Below, piece after piece: positions 42,378-52,799 of a DNA stretch of 64,000 nucleotides. Positions within the stretch are counted from its first letter, which is position 1. Each line of letters begins with the position of its first letter. Below the pieces are notes generated by a model. That model made no database searches. It saw only the letters and a program-made list of their open reading frames with translations, and had not been told where the DNA came from. The DNA is from Echiichthys vipera. Its lineage: Eukaryota; Chordata; Actinopteri; Perciformes; Trachinidae. The position numbers and the translations under genes were made by a program. The DNA lies in assembly GCA_963691815.1 (NCBI GenBank), contig OY829657.1:29485003-29549002 (forward strand). The letters are read 5' to 3'.

Positions 42378-42832
42378 TGTCACAGTTCAGTCATCCAGCC
42401 CTCAGTATTTTTCCATCGATCCTGCCTCTGCCCCACTCAGCCTGTCAGCCACACCCACCTTGTCAGTTCACTCTACTCATCTGTGCACACAGCTGCCTCT
42501 CATCACATGCAATCAGCCCAGCATATAATTACCAGCTCCACACTCACTCCTTTGCCAGATTGTTCTATGCCATGCAAGACTTTCCACCATTCTTTTGCCT
42601 GTCTTCCCGGTACCGACCTCGCCTGTCCCTGATTCCCTGCTTCGTCTGCATCCTGGTAAATTGTCCCAGCCTTCTGTCCCTGACCAAGGGTTTAGCCTCT
42701 CCTCTCCTGATTCCTGTTTGCCGTTTTCTGAACTGTTCGCCTGTCTGCCCGAGTCTGAGTAAACCGTTGAACTTTTACCACTGTTTCTGAGTCCTTCAGT
42801 CCTGCAATTGGGTCCATACACCACCCGTTACA
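42378..42832 (+). repeat. Gypsy 3' LTR, 455 bp
   Basis: TG...CA bounded, complete relative to the 5' LTR; contains the 51 bp segment at about 42633-42683. Confidence 0.95.
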
Positions 42833-42837
42833 GAGAT

Positions 42838-43620
42838 GCTCTTTCCCCACTGCTGTTTTGTATAGGTCTGAACCCCCTAAGCCAAATAATCAACAAGACT
42901 GGCTATGGATACCGCCTCAAGAATTGAGCTATGATCAGTCACCTCCTCTACATGGATGACATCAAGCTGTACACTAAGAGCGAACGGGACATTGATTCTC
43001 TGATCCACACCACCAGGATCTACAGCAATGACATTGGGATGTCATTTGGGCATTTGGAAGGGGTCCCACTCCCAGAAGGAACAATAGCAGACAAGTAGGA
43101 CAGTTACAAGTACCTTGGACCACAGGCAACCTCGAACAGGCAACGAGGAAAGCGGCAACTGCCAAATACCTCCAGCGAGTAAGACAAGTACTTAGAAGCC
43201 AGCTCAATGGCCAGAACAAGTCTCTGGCAATAAACAGCTACGCCTTGCCAGTGATCAGATACCCTGCGGGAATAAGCAGGTGCCGGACCCGGAAGCTCCT
43301 CACCATGCATGGCGGGTTACACCCCAAATCCAGCACCCTGAGACTGTACGCAAGACGTAAGGAAGGAGGCCTTGGACTAGGGAGCGTGAGAGCCACTATT
43401 CAGGATGAAACATCCAAGCTTCATGAATACATCAAGGATAAGGCCCCCACGAATGACGTACTCAGGGAATGTCTCAGACAATGGCGAGCAAATGAGGAGA
43501 AGCTGGAGGAGGAGCCAACATGGGAGGACAAGCCCCTACACAGCAAGTACCACTGGAACATCACTGAAGTGGCTGATCTCAAGAAGTCCTACCAATGGCT
43601 AGAAAGGGCTGGCCTACAGG
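42838..43620 (+). pseudogene. R4/Dong reverse transcriptase second half and C-terminus
   Basis: Resumes with ALSPLLFCIGLNPLSQII, then LLYMDDIKLYTKSERDIDSL (the RT C motif is YMDD), then a thumb-like region and the frame 43245-43652 with KLLTMHGGLHPKSSTLRLY and HEYIKDKAPTNDVL. A stop and frame shift near 42925 and 43096 split it. The right edge near 43620 joins the Rex3 element at CAGGACCCCAAAC. Confidence 0.8.
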
Positions 43621-43639
43621 ACCCCAAACTTCCCTTTCC

Positions 43640-45146
43640 CGGGCCACATTAACCAGCTCAAACTGGGGGATCCCGAGGCGTTCCAAGGCCAGTGTGGAGA
43701 TATAATCTCTCCATCTAGTCCTGGGTCTTCCCCGAGGCCTCCTCCCAGCTGGACGTGCCTGGAACACCTCCTTAGGGAGGCGCCAAGGGGGCATCCTTAC
43801 TAGATGCCCGAACTACCTCAACTGGCTTCTTTCAATGTAAAGGAGCAGGGGCTCTACTCCGAGTTCCTCACGGATGGCTGAACTTCTCACCCTATCTCTA
43901 AGGGAGACTCCAGCCACCCTCCTGAGAAAACCCATTTCGGGCGCTTGTACCCGCAACCTTGTTCTTTTGGTCATGACCCAGCTTTCATGACAATAGGTGA
44001 GGGTAGGAACGAAGATTGACCGGTAGATCGAGAGCTTTGCCTTTCCGGCTCAGCTATCTTTTCATCACAACGGTGCCGTAGGGGGACTGCAACACCGCCC
44101 CCGCTGCTCTGATTCTCCGGCCAAACTTGATGATCATGATCCTGAGGTACGTGAACTCCTTCACTTGGGGTAAGGACCCATTCCCTACCTGGAGTAAGCA
44201 ATCCACCGGTTTCCTGCTGAGAGCCATGGCCTCCGATTTAGAGGTGCTGATCCTCATCCCAGCTGTTTCACACTCGACTGCAAACCGATCCAGTGAGTGC
44301 TGAAGGTCACTGACAGACGATGCCATCAGGACCACATCATCTGCAAAAAGCAGAGACGAAATCCACAGCCCATGGATGGCCTACAGAAGTGACCCCCTCA
44401 CCCCATACTCCCGGAGCACCTTTCACAGTATCTCCCGAGGGACCTGGTCATATGCCTTCTCCAGATCCACAAAACACATGTAGACTGGATCGGCATACTC
44501 CCAGGCCCCCTCCAGGATCCTTGCGAGAGTGAAGAGCTGGTCCATTGTTCCACGTCCAGGACGGAATCCGCATTGTTGTTCTTCAATCTGGGGTTCGACT
44601 ATAGGACGAACCCTCCTTTCCAGCACCTTGGAGTAGACTTTACCAGGGAAGCTGAGTAGTGTGATACCCCTGTAATCGACACACACCCTCTGGTCCCCCT
44701 TTTTAAACAGAGGAACCACCAACCCGGTCTGCCACTCCCCCAGACTTCCACGCAATGTTGAAGAGACGTGTCCACCAAGACAGCCCCTCCAAACCCAAAG
44801 CTTTCAGCATTTCTGGACGAATATCATCAATCCCTGGAGCTTTGCCACTGTTGAGTTATTTGACTACCTCAGTGACTTCCGCCAGAGATATTGACAATGA
44901 TTCCCCATCAGCCTCCAGCTCTACCTCTACAAAAGAGGGTGTGTTAGTCGGATTAAGGAGTTCCTCAAAGTGCTCCTTCCACCGCCCGATTACCTCATCG
45001 GTTGAGGTCACCAGCGTCCCGTCCTTACTGTAAAAAGCTTGGACAGTTCCCCGTTTCCCCCTCCTGAGATGACGGATGGTTTTCCAAAAGCACCTTGGTG
45101 CCGCCTGAAAGTCCTTCTCCATGACTTCTCCGAAATCCTCCCACAC
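43640..45146 (-). pseudogene. Rex3 reverse transcriptase and C-terminal region
   Basis: Read leftward: KDFQAAPRCFWKTIRHLRRG (44856-45146), then VVPLFKKGDQRVCVDYRGIT, CGFRPGRGTMDQLFTLARIL and CFVDLEKAYDQVPRE (44423-44755), then FADDVVLMASSVSDLQ (near 44345), AGMRISTSKSEAM and a C-terminal stretch ending RWRDYISTLALERLGIPQFE (43579-43794). These blocks are the RTE-type RT with FADD as the catalytic box. The frame changes several times, so no intact protein. Confidence 0.85.
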
Positions 45147-45299
45147 CCGCTGCTATGCCTCTGACACAGCAGAGGCTGCAGCCCTTCTGGCCTGTCGGTA
45201 CCTTGCAACTGCCTCCGGAGTCTTCTGGGATAACATATCCCGGAAGGCCTCCTTCTTCAGTCGGACAGCTTCCCTGACCACAGGTGTCCACCACGGTGT

Positions 45300-46211
45300 T
45301 CAAGGATTACCGCCCTTTGAGGCACCTAAGACCTTGAGGCCACAGCTCACCGCTGCAGCTTCAGCAATGGAAGCTTTTAACATTGCCCACTCCGGTTCAA
45401 TGCCCCCAACCTCCACAGGGATGCCAGAAAAGCTCCGCCAGAGGTGTGAGTTGAAGATCTCTTGGACAGGGGCCTCCTCCAGACATTCCAAGTTCACTCG
45501 CACTACTCGTTTGGGCTTACCTGGTCCGTCCAGAATCTTCCCCCATCCTCTGACCCAACTCATCACCAGATGGTGATCAGTTGATAGTTCTGCCCCTCTC
45601 TTCACTCGAGTGTCCAAAACATACAGCCTCAGATCAGATGATACAATCACAAAATCGATCAACCTTTAGCCTAGGGTGCTCTGGTACCACGTATACTTAT
45701 GAGCATCCTTATGTTCAAACATGTTGTTAGTTATAGATAATCCGTGACTAGCACAGAAGTCTAATAACTGACGACCACTCAGATTTAGATCAGGGAGGCC
45801 GTTCCTCCCAATCACGCCTCTCCAGGTGTCTCCATCATTGTCCACGTGGGCGTTGAAGTCTCCCGGCAGAACAATGGAGTCCCCTACTGGAGCCCCAGGC
45901 AGGACTCCATTCAGGGTCTCCAAGAAGGCCGAATACTCTGAACTGCTGTTCGCTGCATATGCACAAACAGTCAGCGTTTTCCCCCCTACCACCCGCAGGC
46001 GTGACCCTCTCGTCCCCGGGGTGAACTCCAACACCTCAGCGCTCAGCCGGGGGTTTGTAAGTATCCCCACACCCGCCCGGCGCCTCACACCCTGGGCAAC
46101 TCCAGAGAAGAATAGGGTCCAACCCCTATCCAGGAGTACGGTTCCAGAACCAAGACCTTGTGTGGAGGTAAGCACCACCAGATCTAACTGGTAGCGCTCC
46201 ACCTCCTGCAC
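45300..46211 (-). pseudogene. Rex3 APE endonuclease
   Basis: Frame 45666-46211 carries RYQLDLVVLTSTQGLG, RRRAGVGILTNPRLS, VVGGKTLTVCAYAANSSSEY and VLPGDFNAHVDND. Frame 45300-45662 continues with MIDFVIVSSDLRLYVLDTRV and ELSTDHHLVM, the final catalytic Asp-His block. A stop separates them near 45665. The N-terminal Asn block of the domain is not visible, so the element is 5' truncated near 46235. Confidence 0.85.
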
Positions 46212-46235
46212 AAGCTCCGGCTCCTTTCCCCAACA

Positions 46236-47058
46236 GAGAGGTGACGCTTACCGCAATCTCAACACTGATTGGCTGCTGCGTGACTCGCATGAAAAATACA
46301 ATATTTTCAAATATTCATATTTTGCAATTGAAGCTACATGACGTCCATCTTGTTGCGCAAAATGTGCTCTCTGTCTTGAAATCGCGTCTGTACATTGACC
46401 TAGTATGTAATAGCGTTGCGTCATCTGTCGCGTCTGGTCTGTACGCACTTTAAGAGATACAGCCCATTGTGTTTTTTTTTCTCTGAAAATGCTTTGCAGG
46501 AGCCAGGATTTAGAGGATGCAGTTTTCATTCTATTAGTTTGAGAAATATTTCCAAACGTGACGCCCGACTGAAGTTTACATTGGGAACTGTAATTCCAAA
46601 GGTCCCTTGTTCAATCCCCAATAAGAGCATGTCTCTCTTAAACTAAACTTTGTAAGAGTGTTGTAAATCTTCCAAAAATCACTTAACATGTTATCCAAAC
46701 AGGAGATTGACTCATGGGATGTAGTACAGTAGCACAATACAAGAAAACATTTACAAAATATGTTAACGATGGCAGGATGAATTGTACACATTATGATAGT
46801 AGTATGCATGTGCATATAAATGCAAAAATAAGCTGTACACATGATGATAAAGATAATAAAACATTATTGTGAATTGAATGCATTTAATATACATAATGTA
46901 GAAGTGTGATTATTACTTGCATATAGGACAATCACTAACAATCACTCACACATGAATTTTGACTATCATATATTACTTTACACATTTGTACATATTTTAG
47001 AGATTTCTAAAAAATGACCAAATTCTTTAATGCAACCCAACAATGAATATAAATATAG
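46236..47058. other. No gene seen
   Basis: AT-rich sequence without recognisable coding content. Confidence 0.5.
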
Positions 47059-47549
47059 TGTAACGGGTTTGGTGAGGACCCAATAGCAGCACAAATACAG
47101 GCAGGTATCGTTGGTAACAAACTTTATTGGCTTTGGTGCAGGGAATAATCAGAGTCACGGCGCTGCAGGTAGCCACAGAGGAGACTGGAGTTACACTCAC
47201 TCTGAAGAGCTGAACCAGGTAACCACCAGTTAGCCACAGGAGCCGACAGGCAGAATCCAGAAGGGGACAGGCGAGGATCGTGGTCAGGGACGGAAGGCTG
47301 AGGTGAAGAGATCGGTCAGGCAGGATAGTCAGAGGCAGGCTGGGTCGAAACCGGGAGATTAGGCAGAATAACGCTGGAGAGTCTGGTGCAAGCATCGAGA
47401 ACAATCTGGCAATGAGTGAGTGTGGAGTTGGGGCTTAAATACAGCCAGAGCAGAGAGCACAGGTGAGTGGAGTTGGCTTGATGAGAGGGGTGTGTCTGAT
47501 TGGCAGATTGAAGCAGGTGCAGAGTGTGAGGCAGAGATGAACTGTGACA
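47059..47549 (-). mobile_element. Solo gypsy LTR, 491 bp
   Basis: TG...CA bounded. On the minus strand it starts TGTCACAGTTCATC and ends AAACCCGTTACA, the same terminal words as the LTRs at 41117 and 42378, so it belongs to a related gypsy family in the opposite orientation. Flanks are TATAG and TATTG, a 5 bp duplication with one mismatch. No internal region. Confidence 0.8.
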
Positions 47550-48068
47550 TATTGAAAGCACTGCAACAATGTAATTGTGTTTTTTGAATGGCTGTGATGA
47601 ATTTGCATAACTGCATGCAATGAGGAACTGGTTAAAATATTGTTCTGTACATTTTCCTGTCATTTTATTATCTGCTTGAGTTGAGCAAAAAGCCAAACTT
47701 TGCTTGACTTCTGTTTTTGCGTATTTTTGGCAGAAATAAGTCAAAAGGAGCGCTTTATTACAATTGTAACAATGACTGTATAATTAGAAATAGAAGTAAA
47801 TACCTTGCAAAAAAAGATGCAGAAAAAACACAACTCCTAGCTTGTTTACAACATTGTCCTGTATTCTATTCAAAATTCAGAAGTAAATACATTGAATCCT
47901 ATTTCCTTGTAAATTGAAAGTGCATCCTAGCTGATCCTCATTGGCAAGTAAATATCCTGCCAATAAAAGGGCATGAAAATGCAAAACACAGCAGAAAAAA
48001 GAAAAGTTGAGAGAATCAAGTAAAGAATGCTCAGAGGTTGGAACACTGTACTCAAAAAAGATACAAAG
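47550..48068. other. No gene seen
   Basis: AT-rich sequence; no coding match. Confidence 0.5.
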
Positions 48069-48367
48069 TATAAATACTTGATTTATTCTGAAATACTGTT
48101 TTTTTTTTTATAGTCCATAATTTGATAATATATCCCCTGTGTCCTTGTAAAGTTTCAATCTTCTTGAAATCACAGACTGTGAACACCCAACCTCTCTCTT
48201 ATGGCTGAGAGGGTCATCCCTTTGGCCTTCATCTGGACAACCTGCTGTCTCAGGGTTTCAGTCACCTTAGAGCAGCTTGCCATCTTGCACAGTAGCTAGG
48301 AGTGATATTGCATAAAATTCTGGACAATAAAAATAACAAGTATTTCAGAATAAATCAAGTATTTATA
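48069..48367. mobile_element. Small DNA transposon with perfect 29 bp inverted termini
   Basis: 48069-48097 and 48339-48367 are exact reverse complements over 29 bp, starting TATAAATACTTGATTTATTC. The 299 bp element carries a short minus-strand helix-turn-helix coding fragment. The TA at each end fits a Tc1/mariner-type insertion. Confidence 0.85.
48172..48283 (-). pseudogene. Transposase N-terminal helix-turn-helix fragment
   Basis: ATG at 48283 opens a frame reading MASCSKVTETLRQQVVQMKA followed by GMTLSAIRERLGV, a helix-turn-helix like that at the N-terminus of Tc1/mariner-type transposases. No DDE domain follows; the element is an internal deletion derivative. Confidence 0.5.
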
Positions 48368-48700
48368 ATTTGTAACGGAATGCAGCCTAATATCTGTCAA
48401 ATTCTATGTTGTACTTTATACATATGCCATGTGGTATCTGGCTATTTTTTAAGTCGGTCATGTTAAATCCCTAGGAGGATTTCGTTAAAATATGACCACA
48501 AATCAAATCAAATCAATCTTTATTTATATGGCACTTTTCATACTTTTTCACAGTAGCACAAAGTGCCTTGCAGAAAATAAAAGCAAAACAAAAAACAAAA
48601 CAAAACATGAACAACAAAGAAACACCATGAAAACCCAAACCTCCCATCCCCAAAAATAAACACACAGAGATACACAGAGACATACACACTCACGCACATA

Positions 48701-49951
48701 CAGTTGAAACCAGAAATTTACATACACTATGCAAAACGACACATAACACATTTTTTCTCACCATCCGAAGTTAAATCAGACTAAACCTCATCTCTTTTAG
48801 ATCCACAATAATGAGTGTGAGATTTTCTTAGAGATTTTTATGTTACTTTCTTTGAGGTCAAAAGTTTATAAACACAAAAAGTACTATGTCTTTAAACAAC
48901 ATGGGGAAGCCCAGATGATGATGTCATGGCTTTGGAAGCTTCTGATAGGTTTACTGACAACATGTGAATTAAATAAAGGCACACCTCAAACACTGCTTTC
49001 TTGTTTGAAATCATGGGCAAATCAAAAGAAATCAGCCAAGAAATCAGGGAGAGAATTGTGGACCTCCACAAGTCTGGTTCATCCTTGGGTGCAATTTTCA
49101 GATGCTTGAAGGTGCCACATTCATCTGTTCAAACAATTATATGCAAGTATAAACATCATGGGAATGTCCAGCCATCACACCGCTCAGGAAGGAGGCCAGA
49201 GATGAACGTGTTTTGGTCTAAAAGCTGCAATCAACCCCAGAACAAAAGCTAAAGAACTTGTGAAGACATGGGCTGAAAGGCTACTCGGGAAGAAAGAAGC
49301 CGTTACTCCTGAAGAAACAAAAAAAAGCCAGATTACAGTTTGCAAAAAGACACCAAGGCAATGATCTCAACTTCTGGAGACATGTCCTATGGTCTGATGA
49401 AACTAAAGTGGAGCTGTTTGGCCATAATGACCACTGTTACATTTGGAGGAAAAAGGGGGAAGCTTGTCGACCTGAGAACACCATACCAACTGTGAAGCAT
49501 GGAGGTGATAGCATCATTTTGTGGGGCTGTATTGCTGCAGCAGGAACTGGAGCTCTTCATAAAATAGATGGCATCATGAAGAAAGAACATTATGTGGAAA
49601 TATTAAGGCATCTCAAGACATCAGCCAGGAAGTTAAAACTTGGGCGCAAATGGGTCTTCCAAATAGACAATGACCCTAAGCACACTGCCAAAATAGTTAA
49701 AAAGTGGCTTGAGGACGACAGAATCAATGGAGTGGCCATCACAAAGCCCTGATCTGAATCCCATCGAAAATGTATGGGCAGATTTGAAGAGGCGTGTGCG
49801 AGCAAGGAAACTGACAAACCTGGCTGAGTTACACCAGTTCTGTCAGGAGGAATGGGCCAGAATTCCAGCAGAGTACTGTCAGAAGCTTGTGGAAGTTTAC
49901 CCAATACGTTTGACCCAAGTGATGCAGTTCAAGGGCAATGCTACTAAATAG
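48701..49951 (+). mobile_element. Tc1 transposon close to the Sleeping Beauty lineage, right end missing
   Basis: The left inverted terminus begins CAGTTGAAACCAGAAATTTA after a TA dinucleotide at 48699-48700, the salmonid-type Tc1 end. The transposase gene follows and ends at TAG 49949-49951. The right terminus, expected 100-200 bp further, is not found; L2 sequence starts at once. Confidence 0.9.
49012..49951 (+). pseudogene. Tc1 transposase, frameshifted
   Basis: Starts MGKSKEISQEIRERIVDLHK with the paired-like helix-turn-helix (SSVQTIICKYKHHGNVQP, HRSGRRP). The middle is damaged and shortened between about 49200 and 49370 (second DNA-binding half). The catalytic part resumes with FWRHVLWSDETKVELFGHN in mixed frames, HGGDSIILWGC, WVFQIDNDPKHTAK (second Asp) and EWPSQSPDLNPIENVW (Glu) in a further frame from 49709. 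Comparable intact transposases have about 340 residues. The DDE residues are visible, but at least two frame changes inactivate it. Confidence 0.9.
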
Positions 49952-50172
49952 ATCCATGGCTGCGGGGGGCGCTGCCACAGGGACAGTGTAACAGTGGAAA
50001 ACCGAGGGGCTAAAACAGTAAAATAAGATAAAAAGGTATAGAAGCTAAAAACTGAGGGAATAAAACAGTCAAAACAATAACATAAGATAATAATATAAGA
50101 AGCATAAAGGGAATTAGAAAGAATTAAACAGGTCAGTTAAAAGCCTGATAAAATTCAAAATGGCCGATTTTT

Positions 50173-50690
50173 TTGTATATTTGGATGAGTTATATATGCC
50201 TAACGGTTTTCATAAATTTACATCAATCTGGGAGTAGGAGCTTTAATTTAAGGGCAACAGCAGGTGGAGCGATCACTGTGAGTCAATATTGTCATGTAGT
50301 TGTGCTCAGGTCTGGACTCATGTCATGCATAAGATATTTCGTGCAGTTTGGACAATGTATGTTGAAGTTAGAGTGTCTTTCTGTTCCATGGCGAAAAGTA
50401 CAAAATGGCGGTCATGCCATTGTGCAACATGCACAAAACATGGCTTATAAGTGCAGAACCCACAATGGAAAATTCATAAAACTCTGATGATGTTTGTCAT
50501 TTTTCATCCTACCAATATGGGGCGCTGTCACTGTGAGTCAATACTGAGATATAGGTGTGTTCAGGACATGACTCTTGTCATGCATGAGGAATTTGGTGCA
50601 GATTGGACAATGTATGCTGAAATTACAGCTACTTCCTCATGGGCAAAACCTGCACACAACTTAAAGAACCGAGGACTACGTTGACAACTA
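50173..50690. repeat. Dispersed fish repeat with two diverged internal copies
   Basis: Words CACTGTGAGTCAATA, GACTC-TGTCATGCAT and GGACAATGTATG-TGAA occur at about 50275-50360 and again at 50530-50620. A related segment (GACTCAATTTCAGCATATAG) lies near 58390. No coding content; family not identified. Confidence 0.6.
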
Positions 50691-50758
50691 ACAGCCTACT
50701 GTAGTTGACAAACATACATGAATAACTGCAAATTTTGCTTCATCTTGCTGTAAAGTAG

Positions 50759-50831
50759 TGACTTATGTGGGGCTCCAACACACAACCCTGAGATTAAGAG
50801 TCTCATGCTCTACCGACTGAGCTAACCGGGC
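50759..50831 (-). pseudogene. tRNA-Lys (CTT) pseudogene
   Basis: The minus strand from 50831 reads GCCCGGTTAGCTCAGTCGGT, an intact D-arm and A box, then AGAGCATGAGACTCTTAATC with anticodon CTT, then a T-arm with TTGGA instead of TTCGA. The 3' acceptor strand (ATAAGTC) cannot pair with GCCCGGT. This is a decayed gene or tRNA-derived repeat, not a working tRNA. Confidence 0.75.
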
Positions 50832-50884
50832 AATGTTTATGACATAAAATCACTGATTTTTTGAAACGTGGCATGAAAAAAACG

Positions 50885-51190
50885 CTCAGACATCTTTTGG
50901 AAGACAATGAACCAGTTTAGAAGTTTTACCAACATCAGCAATGATATTTAACAGTTGAAAGTCCAATATCAAACATAAGATAATGCTTGCAGTTGTGCAA
51001 ATATGTATTAAATAGATAACAGACATCTGTGAACATTTGGAGGAACTGGGTGATGGAAGCCCCGGGGTTTGTTACATTTTGTACGTTGCAAAGACGACTT
51101 TCGCAAAACCTGTCCATAAACTACAGTACTGGCATTACCCTATGGCTTATTTACTTAAGACACAGTTTAAGCCTAAATTGACATCGGCAC
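50885..51190 (-). repeat. tRNA-Lys-linked spacer repeat, copy in minus orientation
   Basis: The reverse complement matches the repeats at 58465-58650 and 58735-59025 (CACCCAGTTCCTCC, CAGATGTCTGTTATCTAT, GCAAGCATTATCTTATGTTT, GATGTTGGTAAAACCTCT). In each case the repeat is followed by tRNA-Lys-like sequence. Confidence 0.85.
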
Positions 51191-51769
51191 TTGGAATACG
51201 TGAATGAAACATATCGCTGAAATTCTATTTTGCACTGTACAAATATGTCAAACATGCCCATGTGACAGATTGATGCCTGTAATACCAGCAGACTGAATAA
51301 TGTGTATTATCAGCAGCAGAATAACATTTAATGTCTTTATCGTATTTCCCACATAATGATAAAGAGTAATCTTCATTTAATTTCATAGTTAAAAGTTTGC
51401 CATTATTTACCTAATTGTTATAGCAGTTTGAGTACAGTATTTTTGTATCTTCTTATGCTTTATGGTCAAAATACCATTTTAACACCAGCAGTATTCATAG
51501 TAGTTGTAATTACCTGAGGGCTACAGTAGGGGCAGTGTAGAGTTGTTGAGCTACCTTTCTACCTTCAACTTGGAGGTCGCAATACTCGGATGTTTAGAAA
51601 TAAACACAAAAATAAATATAAATGATAAATATCACCAGTATGGATCAGACCCTGATGGCTATTGCAGTAGGTAAGCTTTATAGAGAAGCTTAAGAGGAGG
51701 CTGCCCAACTGAGCGAATCCCTCAAAAAAGAGCCAGGATGCGCTGGAGGATAGAGCCATAATAGCATAA
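51191..51769. other. No gene seen
   Basis: AT-rich, no recognisable features. Confidence 0.5.
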
Positions 51770-51860
51770 TAGTTTTTTTTAAAATGTATTTTATTCAACC
51801 TTTATTTTACCAGGAAAGTCCCATTTAGATTGAAAACCTCTTTCTGAGAGTGACATATTT
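51770..51860 (-). mobile_element. LINE 3' terminus scrap (-)
   Basis: TTTATTCAACCTTTATTTTA followed by CCAGGAAAGTCCCATTTAGA and AAAACCTCTTTCTGAGAGTG is the complement of a jockey-superfamily LINE 3' end similar to the one at 13840-13910. Confidence 0.6.
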
Positions 51861-51975
51861 TAATTATGAAAAAAAAAGACATTTGATACTCAAGGTGACA
51901 AGAGGTTGATATCAGTCTGTCCTGCATTTTATAGTAAGGTGCACATACACATGATTATTCATTAATGCAACATGT

Positions 51976-52485
51976 GCCTCTACCTCATCTTTCATGTACA
52001 TCATTACAGGGTAATTGCAGACTTCTTTGGCATACCACTATCCATGGTCTGCAGGACGGCCCACAATGTCATTGAGGAAATGATGACCATCCTCCAGAGT
52101 GTCATTAATTTCCAGATAGAAGAAGAGATAGAGGAGGTGGGGGCCGTCTATGTCCGCCTTGCTGACCATGAGGCTTTCCGCTGGGCTGCCTGTGCCATTG
52201 ATTGGTGCCCCATCAGGATCCTTCCTCCTGCAGAGCCACAGAAGAAATGCTATATTCATAGAAAACTTTTTCCATCAGTGGGACTAAAGGGCACATGTGA
52301 TGCAAAGGAGCATTTCTTGATGTGTGCATTGGCAACCCAGGATCGGTGCATGATGCGTCCTTAGGAGATCACCCATGTACCAACAGGCTCTGTATCCACC
52401 AGCTGGGTACTTCTTGTTAGGAGAGGGTACCTATGCCTGCAGCGTCCTGTTGCCATCATGGGCCCATACCGGCAGCCTGTAGCAG
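51976..52485 (+). pseudogene. PIF/Harbinger transposase fragment
   Basis: Frame 51972-52364 reads VIADFFGIPLSMVCRTAHNV, an AIDWCPIRILPPAEPQKKCY block and IHRKLFPSVGLKGTCDAK. These are the helix-turn-helix, the first Asp block (family form AIDG-x-HI), and the NRK/CD block of HARBI1-like transposases. A later frame has RSPMYQQALYPPAGYFLLGE, the second Asp region with Glu where Asp (GDG-GYP) is usual. It is broken near 52364 by a stop and merges into an AC repeat at 52489. No termini found, so only an internal fragment. Confidence 0.8.
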
Positions 52486-52488
52486 GTC

Positions 52489-52489
52489 A

Positions 52490-52555
<66 letters not shown>
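52489..52555. repeat. AC microsatellite
   Basis: About 33 AC dinucleotides without interruption. Confidence 0.98.
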
Positions 52556-52558
<3 letters not shown>

Positions 52559-52799
52559 CAAAAAGTTACTTCTGTGACTTTGAAATACATCATACATTTT
52601 CTACATGAATTTGAATTAACAGGCCAAGTGGAAGCCAAATACAAAGGGAAGGAATATCATACAGTGTACTAAACATTAAGAGTCAATTGGTGAACACTCC
52701 TGTCAACATGGCTACAGAATTTAATTCTTTTTTTAAATAAATTCTGTTCAAGAAATATCAAGTCTTTTCACTGCACCTGACTGTGTTTATCATCCTGTC

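Larger units (their letters stand above)
41117..42832 (+). mobile_element. Ty3/gypsy (chromovirus) deletion derivative with two LTRs
   Basis: Flanked by GAGAT at 41112-41116 and 42833-42837, a perfect 5 bp target duplication; removing element plus one copy restores ACCTACCAAGGAGATGCTCT, the R4/Dong RT reading TYQGDALSPLLF. LTRs start TGTCACAGTTC and end CCCGTTACA. The interior is only about 860 bp and lacks protease, RT, RNase H and the integrase core, so it needed enzymes from another copy. A purine-rich stretch (GAAGGGGAG) precedes the 3' LTR as expected for the polypurine tract. Confidence 0.95.
39480..43620 (+). mobile_element. R4/Dong-clade (Rex6-like) LINE, split by a gypsy element
   Basis: Two parts, 39480-41116 and 42833-43620. 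The N-terminal part has CENKALLECYYSSNPGQRGY and, in another frame, CSNIHKRQLLSQLEIDEIQ. The RT has YRPITCLSTTWKLMCGIIV, HQLLVDRTVAQDC and an AWID block, and after the insertion LLYMDDIKLY. The C-terminal part has TMHGGLHPKSSTLRLYARR and VRATIQDETSKLHEYI. These blocks are typical of R4/Dong elements, to which fish Rex6 belongs, and which use a restriction-like endonuclease downstream of RT rather than an APE. Frames are broken repeatedly. Confidence 0.8.
43622..46235 (-). mobile_element. Rex3 LINE (RTE clade), 3' end and tail missing
   Basis: Minus-strand element containing APE endonuclease, RT and C-terminal sequences diagnostic of fish Rex3. The final approximately 60 bp and the GATGA tail, which are present in the Rex3 fragment at 55606-55715, are missing here; the element stops at GGGAAGTTTGGGGT where it meets the R4/Dong LINE. 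Many stops and frameshifts. Confidence 0.9.
48497..50140 (-). mobile_element. L2 LINE 3' end (-), interrupted by a Tc1 transposon
   Basis: The left edge has AAATCAAATCAAATCAATC and ATTTATATGGCACTTTTCA, the complement of the L2 terminus seen at 4130-4172. The UTR continues to 48700 and resumes after the Tc1 copy at about 49952 with CAGCCATGG-type and TAAAACAGT words. Only 3' UTR is left; no coding part. Confidence 0.75.

Noticed and set aside
42975..43310. Minus-strand frames over the R4/Dong C-terminal region
   Set aside because: Antisense shadows; the plus strand carries the R4/Dong motifs.
47027..47744. Overlapping minus-strand frames of 85-142 codons
   Set aside because: They lie within and beside a solo LTR and have no protein similarity I can recognise.
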